A stretch of 64,000 bases of DNA from Variovorax sp. DXTD-1 (GTDB lineage: Bacteria; Pseudomonadota; Gammaproteobacteria; Burkholderiales; Burkholderiaceae_C): positions 1-64,000 of the forward strand of contig NZ_RWKH01000010.1 of the NCBI RefSeq assembly GCF_003984625.1. Reading direction: 5' to 3'. Below are positions 1 to 6,661 of the stretch, piece after piece. The position numbers and the translations under genes were made by a program. A model generated the notes under the pieces. The model had not been told where the DNA came from. It saw nothing but the letters and a program-made list of their open reading frames with translations, and did no database searches. Numbering within the stretch: position 1 is the first letter of the stretch; the number at the start of each line of letters is the position of its first letter.

Positions 1-108
1 TCGGTCTGAAGACACTGCCGGAGGTGGCATGGTCGGCACGCTTGTACATCCGGCAAGGAAGGCGGTCCCAAAGGCGGACAAGGCAAGCTGGCGCCGTGTA
101 ACGGTCAT
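1..108 (-). CDS. Lipoprotein N-terminus, partial
   Basis: The reading frame starts at ATG 108 on the minus strand and runs off the left edge of the window. The 36 visible residues form a classic lipoprotein signal: a charged start (MTVTRRQ), a hydrophobic stretch and the lipobox LAGC, so Cys21 would be the lipidated residue. A purine-rich GGAGA lies 5 bases upstream of the ATG and could be its ribosome binding site. The mature part is Ser/Pro rich as far as it can be seen. Function cannot be told from this fragment. Confidence 0.6.
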   Translation of the reverse strand, partial: MTVTRRQLALSAFGTAFLAGCTSVPTMPPPAVSSDR

Positions 109-289
109 TTTGTCTCCATCTGTTTGTTTAGAAGACAAATCCTTCCTATGTATGCGCACCGCGTAAACGGGTGAAACCCGCTTGCGACGAAGAGCGTACT
201 CGGACACGCAGAGATCGAGAGTCAGGCTCACGCCCCGTTACCCGAGTCTCCAAGGGCAGCGTGCTCCGCGCCGTTCGAGTGCCGACTTT

Positions 290-505
290 TTATTTCTTCG
301 TCAGGAATGCCGCCACCAGCGCGTTAGCGTGTCCGTGACCGATCTGATGCTCCGTCTTGAGCCGGTTCACGAGGTCCATGTGTTTGAGAGGACCTGCATC
401 CTGAAGAACATTCATCCAGTAGGCGATTGGCTTCGCATAGGTCTTTTCAATTGAAGGAAAGTACGAAGCGGGGCCTTTGACTTTGGTCGTTTCGGTCATT
501 GTCAT
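290..505 (-). CDS. DUF4287 small protein
   Basis: A 71-residue protein that matches the DUF4287 pattern as I know it: a YFPSIEKTY segment near residue 15, then KPIAYWMNVL, then KHMDLVNRLK and GHGHANALVA near the C-terminus. The family is small, cytosolic and of unknown biochemical role. There are two possible starts, Met1 at 505 and Met3 at 499; neither has a strong Shine-Dalgarno sequence. It is divergent from the sigma factor downstream and shares no operon with a neighbour. Confidence 0.75.
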   Translation of the reverse strand: MTMTETTKVKGPASYFPSIEKTYAKPIAYWMNVLQDAGPLKHMDLVNRLKTEHQIGHGHANALVAAFLTKK

Positions 506-700
506 CCGTTGGTGAGTGGGGGCGGGTCAGGCAACGCGGGCAATGGCATTGAAAAACGGCAGACCAGGCGCTCGGCGTCTGAATCGTACTTCCGCTCCTG
601 GCCGCTGAATTCTGCCAGTCAAGTTGCGCCGGCGAATGGGCATCCAGTCGCTTCTGGCCCGACAGTGCCCGTCACCTCGTGTGGTGCGCCAGAATGCGCC

Positions 701-1717
701 ATGTCCCCTGCGCCCGACCTTGTTGCGGAAGCCGAGTGCCTGTCGCGTGCACGTGCCGGCGACACCGCTGCTTTCGACCAACTGGTGGCGCCCCATCGTC
801 GCCAGCTTCATGCTCACTGCTATCGAATGTTGGGCTCCCCCTTCGATGCAGACGATGCGCTTCAGGAGACCCTGCTTGCCGCCTGGCGCGGCCTGGCCGG
901 CTTCGAGTCGCGCAGCACGCTCGGCACCTGGCTTTACCGCATTGCCACCCGCGTATGCCTGCGGATGACCTCGCAGCGTCCACGCCGCATGACATCGCCC
1001 GACCATGGCGCGCCGCTGCAGGCCACGACCGAACTGGGTGAGCCAGTGGCCGGGCCGGTGTGGTTGGAACCCTTGCCCGATGCCGAGTGGATCGGCAATC
1101 ATGAAGATCCGGCCACCACACTGCAAGGGCGCGAGTCGGTCGCCCTTGCGTTCGTGGCCGCGCTGCAGCACCTGCCCGGCACGCAGCGCGCCGTGCTCCT
1201 GCTACGCGAGGTGCTGGAGTATTCGGCAGCCGAAACGGCCGAGATGCTCGGCACCTCGGTGGCGTCGGTCAACAGCGCACTGCAGCGCGCGCAGAAGACG
1301 ATGAAGGAGCGCGCACCGGCGGCCGACGCGCAGGCACTCGGGGCGCAAGGCGTCGATAGCCTGCTGCAACGCTTCGTCAGCGCCTGGGAGCGCCGCGATG
1401 TCGCAGCCCTGGCCAGCCTGCTGGCCGAGGACGCGCGATTCACCATGCCGCCGCTGCCTGCCTGGTTCAACGGCCGCCGCTTCGCGATGATGTTCTTTGC
1501 CGAGCGCGTGTTCCAGACGCCATGGCGTCTGCATCCCCTGCGCGCCAACGGCCAACCCGGCTTTGCCTGCTACATGCAGCACGCGGGCGCCGAGCGCTTC
1601 ACGCCAGGCGGGGTGATGCTGCTGCGCCTGCGCGGTGGGTTGATCGAATCCATCGACAGCTTCATCGACCCGGCAGTTTGTCGGCGCTTCGGCATGGCCG
1701 ACGAACTTATCTGCTGA
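701..1717 (+). CDS. ECF sigma factor with SnoaL-like C-terminal domain
   Basis: A 338-residue sigma-70 family factor of the extracytoplasmic-function type. Region 2 lies in the first 90 residues (AFDQLVAPHRRQLHAHCYRM, then DADDALQETLLAAWRGL). Region 4 is around residues 150-205 (LPGTQRAVLLLREVLEYSAAE and an SVASVNSALQRA helix). The last 120 residues look like a SnoaL/NTF2 fold (LLQRFVSAWERRDVAALASL), as found in ECF groups that need this tail instead of a separate anti-sigma factor. The ATG at 701 was chosen because homology begins there; the open frame extends upstream to 509 but that part looks non-coding. The next gene, a DHFR-like protein, is a frequent neighbour of such factors and may be its target. 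Confidence 0.85.
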   Translation: MSPAPDLVAEAECLSRARAGDTAAFDQLVAPHRRQLHAHCYRMLGSPFDADDALQETLLAAWRGLAGFESRSTLGTWLYRIATRVCLRMTSQRPRRMTSPDHGAPLQATTELGEPVAGPVWLEPLPDAEWIGNHEDPATTLQGRESVALAFVAALQHLPGTQRAVLLLREVLEYSAAETAEMLGTSVASVNSALQRAQKTMKERAPAADAQALGAQGVDSLLQRFVSAWERRDVAALASLLAEDARFTMPPLPAWFNGRRFAMMFFAERVFQTPWRLHPLRANGQPGFACYMQHAGAERFTPGGVMLLRLRGGLIESIDSFIDPAVCRRFGMADELIC

Positions 1718-1819
1718 TGCGGCTGCCGGAGCCGATGAGTTTGGCCTTCGCCCTGTCTCCAAGTAGATGACACGCCCCGGAAGGGCCGGCGGCGTGGCAC
1801 AACTCCAGGAGACCTCTTC

Positions 1820-2404
1820 ATGGCCAAGCTCATCGTCAGCATCCTCAGCTCACTAGACGGCTACTGCGCCGGCCCGGGCGGCGCGCTCGCCGGCCTGCCG
1901 ATGGATGCCGCCTTCAGTGTCCACAACCTCGACTGCATGCGCCGCGCCGGCACGCTGCTCTTTGGCGCGGCCACCTTCCCGATGTTCGAGGCCTATTGGC
2001 CCAACGTCGACCGCGGGCCCGACAGTGAACCGGTGCAGCGCGAGATCGCCGAGCGTGTGGCGGCAGCACGCAAAGTGCTCGTCAGCGACCGTCTCGTCGT
2101 GCGCCCCGAGTCGCCCTGGGCCGATACCGAAGTGGTCAGCCGGGCCCAAGCCCCGGCACGCATCAGCCAACTCAAAGCCGCGCCCGGCCCCGACCTGCTG
2201 ATCTACGGCAGCCACGTGCTCTACAACGACCTTCTGGCACGGCGGCTGGTCGACGAACTGCATCTGCTGGTGGGTAGCGTGCTGCTGGGTGAGGGTGTAC
2301 CCACCTTCGAGCCCGGCCTGGCGCAGAGCTGGAAGCTGCTGGGCCAGAACCGCCTGCCAGGGTCGCACACCGTGGCGTTGCACTATGACTGCCGGCCGCA
2401 GTGA
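1820..2404 (+). CDS. Dihydrofolate reductase family protein (RibD C-terminal fold)
   Basis: A 194-residue protein of the RibD C-terminal/dihydrofolate-reductase-like superfamily. Visible hallmarks are the N-terminal strand with SSLDGYCAGPGG, the LLFGAATFPMFEAYWP segment, and the C-terminal LLIYGSHVLYNDLLARRLVDEL motif that forms part of the NADPH site. A good ribosome binding site (CAGGAGACC) precedes the ATG. Members are NADPH-dependent reductases, usually of unknown substrate. It follows the ECF sigma factor by 102 bases on the same strand, so the two may form a regulated pair. Confidence 0.8.
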   Translation: MAKLIVSILSSLDGYCAGPGGALAGLPMDAAFSVHNLDCMRRAGTLLFGAATFPMFEAYWPNVDRGPDSEPVQREIAERVAAARKVLVSDRLVVRPESPWADTEVVSRAQAPARISQLKAAPGPDLLIYGSHVLYNDLLARRLVDELHLLVGSVLLGEGVPTFEPGLAQSWKLLGQNRLPGSHTVALHYDCRPQ

Positions 2405-2516
2405 GCGGAGCAGCGCGCGCTCTTGGCCGCATTCTGGCTAGCGCGCGCTGGGGGCTGCGCTGCTCGATGGTGCAAACTTGCGCGAGTCCCCACTGCAAAC
2501 GATCGAGCAGCCCCCA

Positions 2517-2726
2517 TGATTTCGGTCCATCTTCACGGTCAGCTTCCAGGTCCGTGCCGCGGCCATCGTGCTCGATGCCGGTCACCTGCTCGTGCACCGT
2601 GCGCCGGGCCGCTGGTTCGCGCTCGCAGAGCTCGCGTCGATCAACCTGCGGCCGAGCTTTCTGGCGGCCTCGCTGCTGGCCGATCCGCTGGGGTTCTTGC
2701 ATGCGGTGCAGCGCGAGTACGCATGA
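2517..2726 (+). pseudogene. Decayed NUDIX hydrolase remnant
   Basis: In the frame ending with TGA at 2724-2726 I read FTVSFQVRAAAIVLDAGH, then LLVHRAPGRWFAL, then directly AELASINLRPSFLAASLLAD and a short tail. The first part is the N-terminal strand of a small NUDIX hydrolase and the last part is its typical C-terminus. The whole NUDIX box (GX5EX7REUXEEXGU) that should lie between them is missing, and the frame has a stop immediately upstream and no start. I infer an internal deletion plus loss of the 5' end. The rest of 2405-2953 shows nothing I can assign. Confidence 0.6.
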
Positions 2727-2953
2727 GCCCCAAGCGCATGCTTGCCGCCGGCCTGGAGCTGCCCGAGTCGGTGACGCAACAATGGCATTCTTGTGCTCGA
2801 CAGATCGCATAGGCCGCAGAGCCGCAAGAGCCACTGGTCCTGGTTCGCGCTCTCCAGGCGGCCCCCACGATTTGGGGAAATCGGTCGCCCTTTCGTTGCT
2901 CGGATACCATCTTGTCAACGCTCTTCTTCATCACAGCACGACGACTCAATGAC

Positions 2954-3310
2954 ATGCGCACCGCCATTTACTACTCACTGATGCTCATGCTCGGATTTGC
3001 CTGGTACAAGTACGGGCAAAACTTGCTTCAAAAAGAGCGTTGGAATGAGAAGGGCGAGCGCACCGAAGGCCTTGTAGGGCCGGTGGGATTGCTCATGACT
3101 GCTGCCGGAGTCTGCTACTTCCTGTTTGAGTTTTTGCGCGCACTCGTGCGAGGCGAGGTGCCATGCGTCGGCAAGGCGTGCAGGATGCAGGTCTACACCC
3201 TGGCGGCGAATACTGGCGATTACTGGGCCAACATGTTCTTCCTTGCGTGGATGGTCCTTGGCCTAGGCTATGCAGTCTACGTAACACTCAAGATCTGGTT
3301 TCGGGCGTAG
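2954..3310 (+). CDS. Small membrane protein, unknown
   Basis: A 118-residue protein with three likely membrane segments: residues 3-18 (IYYSLMLMLGFAW), about 44-66 (VGPVGLLMTAAGVCYFLFEFL) and about 92-114 (MFFLAWMVLGLGYAVYVTLKI). A Cys pair sits in the loop before the last segment (VPCVGKACRM). I chose ATG 2954, just before the first hydrophobic segment; an in-frame start at 2912 would add 14 residues. I do not recognise the family. It is flanked by a pseudogene and the convergent rnk-like gene. Confidence 0.55.
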   Translation: MRTAIYYSLMLMLGFAWYKYGQNLLQKERWNEKGERTEGLVGPVGLLMTAAGVCYFLFEFLRALVRGEVPCVGKACRMQVYTLAANTGDYWANMFFLAWMVLGLGYAVYVTLKIWFRA

Positions 3311-3393
3311 GGTTGTCGTAAGGCAGCCTGGCGTTTGCGGTGCGCCAGCGCGCACTCGGCGCCCGCGCGGGAGCTCCACCTCGAGCCGGGCAT

Positions 3394-3795
3394 CTATCGC
3401 TGGTAGTCGCCAGCGGCCTCGGGCTGGAAGAGAATCGCCGCGACTTCAGCAGCGCAGCTGTCGCCGTTCGGCGTCAGCCATTTCGCAATGTCGCCGACCT
3501 TCAGCCCCAGCAGGCTGCCGCCAACCGGAGAGAGCACCGAGATAAAACCGGCCGCCGCCGCGGCATCGCCCGGGTAGCACACAGTGAGCGTTTGACGCCG
3601 CGCGGTGTGCAGATCGACGAGTTCCACTCGCGAGTACATCGTCACCACATTGGGTGGCACCGCGCGCGAGCTCGTCACTTCGGCGATTGCCAACAGGTCG
3701 GCCAGGCTTGGCGGAAGCTCGCGCCCGAGCAGTTTGCTCAGGCGGGCGAAGTCAAGGTCGGTGAGCGTGCGCTCGCCGTGAATCGTTGCATGCAT
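3394..3795 (-). CDS. rnk: Rnk-like GreA/GreB-family regulator
   Basis: A 133-residue protein similar in length and layout to Rnk, the regulator of nucleoside diphosphate kinase, which has a short N-terminal helical hairpin followed by the GreA/GreB C-terminal (FKBP-like) domain. The N-terminus carries LTDLDFARLSKLLG, and the C-terminal domain carries VTMYSRVELVDL, LTVCYPGDA and ISVLSPVGGSLLGLKVGD. The last of these is the signature turn of the Gre C-terminal fold. Such proteins bind RNA polymerase near the secondary channel. The C-terminal tail is longer and more divergent than usual (GDSCAAEVAAILFQP). Confidence 0.75.
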   Translation of the reverse strand: MHATIHGERTLTDLDFARLSKLLGRELPPSLADLLAIAEVTSSRAVPPNVVTMYSRVELVDLHTARRQTLTVCYPGDAAAAAGFISVLSPVGGSLLGLKVGDIAKWLTPNGDSCAAEVAAILFQPEAAGDYQR

Positions 3796-3912
3796 TGACG
3801 CACTCCATCGAATGCGAGCGTCGTCCGATGGGGACGGCGACCGCTACCGCGCGAGGCTTTGTGCCCGGCGGTGGATGGTTGCGCTGAAAGGGGAGAGAGC
3901 GGACCGCCGGGC

Positions 3913-4029
3913 TTAGGAATGTGCGGGCGTCAGCTGACGACGCACCTTCTTTGCGGCCGCACGGGCATAGGCCGCTGCGAGAAGCAGCGCAGCCAAGGCA
4001 ACGTGGATGCAAGCGATGGTGGCGGTCAT
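3913..4029 (-). CDS. Possible 38-residue membrane miniprotein
   Basis: A short frame, ATG at 4029 to TAA at 3913, reads as one hydrophobic helix (TIACIHVALAALLLAAAYA) followed by a strongly basic tail (RAAAKKVRRQ). That is the layout of many single-pass miniproteins. There is no convincing Shine-Dalgarno sequence in front of it. Codon choice is compatible with coding but the frame is too short to prove. The rest of the 3796-4127 gap shows nothing else I can support. Confidence 0.3.
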   Translation of the reverse strand: MTATIACIHVALAALLLAAAYARAAAKKVRRQLTPAHS

Positions 4030-4127
4030 GAGTGAGGAGTTTAGGGCGAGAGGCGCCGTTGTAGTCGTTGCGCCGGCAATGGCCTCACACCTCTTGCCGG
4101 ATTAAGCCGCCATTTGCGAGCCAGCGC

Positions 4128-4508
4128 TCACCCTGGGATTCCGGGGTGCTGCGCCTTCACAGCATTGCTCCGTCGGTGGCGACGGGTCGCCTTGTCGATT
4201 GCAGCTTGCAGCAACTTCAAGCGATAGACCACGCGACCGATGTCCCCGGCCAATCCGAACTCCTTAGGAAAGCCTCGATCGCGCCCTGGCGCAGCAGGCA
4301 GGCTCAACACCTTCGTTCCTGGAATTGCCGATTCCGCAAATTGGGCAATGCTCGCGGCGACGTCCTGTGCAACAGCCTCTAGCGATTCCATTGCCAGCGC
4401 CAGGTCCGCATCTCGCTTCGTCATCTGTTCCTTGACCGAAGTGCGAGAAGCCGCTTTCGGTGAGTCGGTTCTGTGGCGGGTGCTGCGCTCATACGTGCCT
4501 TTGCCCAT
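4128..4508 (-). CDS. Hypothetical protein
   Basis: A 126-residue reading frame I do not recognise. The N-terminus is basic (GKGTYERSTRHRTD), the centre is predicted helical and acidic (KRDADLALAMESLEAVAQDV), and the C-terminal half carries DIGRVVYRLKLLQAAIDKAT. It has no signal peptide or membrane segment and no obvious catalytic motif. A stretch of A residues lies just upstream of the start on the coding strand. It could be a small regulatory or DNA-associated protein, but nothing fixes a role. Confidence 0.4.
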   Translation of the reverse strand: MGKGTYERSTRHRTDSPKAASRTSVKEQMTKRDADLALAMESLEAVAQDVAASIAQFAESAIPGTKVLSLPAAPGRDRGFPKEFGLAGDIGRVVYRLKLLQAAIDKATRRHRRSNAVKAQHPGIPG

Positions 4509-4510
4509 TG

Positions 4511-4729
4511 CTATTTTTTTTGATGAAGAGAAGTCGCCGCTGTGGCCCTGAGAACCAAAGTTAGACCGACGGGCACTCCTTTCATGTCGGCAAAGTTCCT
4601 CAAGCCGGCGAGGACGCCGAGACAGAACGGTCCGATCAACGCCTCTCTCAAAGTGTCTGCCGTCTTGTCGTCGCCGGCGTGAAGTCGGAAGACGAAGCGC
4701 GCCGCTTGCTGGCGGTCAAAGCCCGCCAC
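4511..4729 (-). CDS. Doubtful 72-residue ORF
   Basis: This frame lies directly upstream of the preceding hypothetical gene on the same strand. It could encode 72 residues with a hydrophobic centre (IGPFCLGVLAGLRNF). The opposite strand is also open between about 4563 and 4795 and ends in a coding-like stretch (DEARRLLAVKARHWIDDYL) but has no good start. At most one of the two strands is real. Either could be a remnant of a broken gene. Confidence 0.2.
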   Translation of the reverse strand: MAGFDRQQAARFVFRLHAGDDKTADTLREALIGPFCLGVLAGLRNFADMKGVPVGLTLVLRATAATSLHQKK

Positions 4730-4889
4730 TGGATCGACGACTACCTGTCACGGCCGCACACCGGCACCACAGCGTTCGGCCCCTTGGATCGTTAGACGGG
4801 CGTCTCCGCTGGCGCTTCGTCGGGGCGCAGCGGCGCCAGGCCGCAGGCATGCGCATTGCCCCGCCAGGTACCTCATCAAAGGAGACACC

Positions 4890-5249
4890 ATGACATTGAG
4901 TCCTGTCGATGGCAAGCCCATTCAGACCCAACCGACGCGGCACGACCCAGGCGCCAATCGGCCGGAAGGTCGAATGCCGCTCTCGTTCCTGGTGCGGCTG
5001 CAGCATGAGAAGCTCCCCGTGCGGGTCGCGGAGCCGGAAGAAATCCGGCATGTTTCGGTGCTTTCGGCGGCCGGCCTCATCGACGCCCACATTCCCGCCC
5101 TTCATCCCACGGTCCGATACGCTTCGCCGCGGCTGGTTACCGTGGTTCGCATTACCGACGAAGGACGCGCCTGGCTCACGGAACTGGGTGAACCGCCGAA
5201 GCCCGCCGTCGCCTCAATGCAACTCAGCCGAGGATTGCGGTTCATGTGA
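4890..5249 (+). CDS. Conserved-looking hypothetical protein
   Basis: A 119-residue protein with a strong ribosome binding site (AAAGGAGACACC) right before its ATG, so it is very likely translated. The conserved-looking core is LSFLVRLQHEKLPVRVAEPE followed by IRHVSVLSAAGLIDAHI and VVRITDEGRAWLTELG. The ITDEGRAWL stretch resembles the wing end of winged-helix transcription factors, so the fold might be a small winged helix. I recognise the type as a Burkholderiales hypothetical but know no function. Confidence 0.6.
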   Translation: MTLSPVDGKPIQTQPTRHDPGANRPEGRMPLSFLVRLQHEKLPVRVAEPEEIRHVSVLSAAGLIDAHIPALHPTVRYASPRLVTVVRITDEGRAWLTELGEPPKPAVASMQLSRGLRFM

Positions 5250-5679
5250 GAGCGAGCGGCAGCCGCGGCTCGATCAAGCGCCATGCAATAGCGGCCCGCA
5301 GGCGCAAAAGCCAGCGATCAATATCTGGACGGAGGACAACCACGCGAAAGGCAAGCCGGTGCCCAGCCTGAAAGAAAGCCTCGCCAGACTGTGTACAGAC
5401 CATGTCGACTGACGCTCATCCATTGGCCTTCGCCCGGCAGCGCAGTGCCGGTGGCGGAGTTCATGGGCGCGACCGCGGCGAGCGGCTGACCGACCCCGCG
5501 GGCCTTTCGCCTGCATGGGATTGATACGAGTGTTTCAGGCCTGAGCTACCCCTCGAACGGCCCGCAGCGGCGGGCCCCTGTGGCATTCTGAAGCGGGGCT
5601 GTATTGGCTTGCGCGCGCGCTTTGTCGACGTGGCAACTGACGGCATTTCTCTGCAACCACAATCGATCGAGGAGTTGCA
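5250..5679. other. Intergenic region with no clear gene
   Basis: A 430-base gap. A coding-like phrase, AINIWTEDNHAKGKPVPSLK, can be read on the plus strand ending at 5412, but it has no start codon of its own and looks like a shadow or a gene scrap. A ribosome binding site (GAGGAG, 5669-5674) at the right end belongs to the esterase gene that starts at 5680. I see no RNA gene or repeat. Confidence 0.4.
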
Positions 5680-6645
5680 ATGCGGCAACTTGGACGAGCG
5701 CTGCGCGCGTTCGTATTCGTCGGGGGCTGGGCGTTGGTGTTCGGCATGTCGAGCTGCGGCGGCGGGGGCGGGGGCGGCGGTGGTGGTGGCGCCGCGTTCC
5801 CCATTGCCGCAGTGGGTACCGCACCGCCACCGAGCGATACACCTGCCGCGCCTCCGTCACCGCCCCCACCCGCGCCAGACACTCCCGCGGCACCGCCTCC
5901 GCCCGCTGAGCCGGTCGATCCGCCTCCGGCCACCAGCCGCGTGGTTTCCGACAGCATTGCCTCGGCCAAGACCGGCGCAAGCTATCCGCTGGAGATCTAC
6001 CTGCCCGCTTCTTACGACGGCAGCTCAACGCGCTACCCGATCATCTACGCGATGGATGGCGATGCGGTGTTCAACCCGCCGGGCACGCGCTTTTCCAACT
6101 TCAGAGACATTCTCGACAGCCGCGGAACGCAGGCGATCCTGGTCGGCATTGGTGGCACGTCGCGCCGCGAGCAGGACTACACCCTGCCCGGCGCCAGGGC
6201 GTACCACGACTTTCTGACGCAGGAGCTGGTGCCGTTCATCGAAGCGAAGTACCGCGCCGACACAGGCAGGCGCATGCTCACCGGCCTGTCGCTGAGCGGG
6301 AGCATGGCCGGCATTGCGCTCTTTCTCGAAGGGGCGGCGGGCAGCTTGACGTTCTCGCACTTCCTGTCGTTCGAAGGCGCGTATGCGCACCAGGGGCCGG
6401 AGTACGAGAACCTCGAGCAGCAGATGCACGACGCGCTCAACGGCAGGCCCCTGCCCGCCACGCTCATTCTTACGCGCTGCAGCGACGCGGTCGAGTGCAA
6501 CTCGGGCCCTGTCGACTCGATATTCAGGCGGCTGCAGGGGCGCGTGTACCAAGGCCTGACCGTGGAAGAAACCACCTACTCGACAACGCACACCGAAACC
6601 GATATTCCGTCGTTCACGGATTCGGTTGCGAGGCTGCTGCCGTAG
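5680..6645 (+). CDS. Lipoprotein alpha/beta-hydrolase (esterase family)
   Basis: A 321-residue lipoprotein. The signal peptide ends at MSSC, followed by an 11-residue glycine run and then a Pro-rich spacer (about residues 50-85) that would hold the enzyme away from the membrane. The catalytic part looks like the PF00756 esterase fold (IroE/Fes, antigen-85 type): YPLEIYLPASYD, YPIIYAMDGDAVF, ILVGIGGTSRRE and the nucleophile elbow GLSLSGSMAG. The Gly-Leu-Ser-Leu-Ser-Gly elbow replaces the commoner GxSxGG. Substrate unknown; possibly an ester outside the cytoplasm. Ribosome binding site GAGGAG is well placed. Confidence 0.75.
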   Translation: MRQLGRALRAFVFVGGWALVFGMSSCGGGGGGGGGGGAAFPIAAVGTAPPPSDTPAAPPSPPPPAPDTPAAPPPPAEPVDPPPATSRVVSDSIASAKTGASYPLEIYLPASYDGSSTRYPIIYAMDGDAVFNPPGTRFSNFRDILDSRGTQAILVGIGGTSRREQDYTLPGARAYHDFLTQELVPFIEAKYRADTGRRMLTGLSLSGSMAGIALFLEGAAGSLTFSHFLSFEGAYAHQGPEYENLEQQMHDALNGRPLPATLILTRCSDAVECNSGPVDSIFRRLQGRVYQGLTVEETTYSTTHTETDIPSFTDSVARLLP

Positions 6646-6661
6646 GCCCCGGCGGTCGCCG

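Noticed and set aside
5389..5398. CTGTGTACAG as a second LexA box
   Set aside because: The half-sites are right but the spacer is 2 bases instead of 8, and it is not in front of a repair gene.
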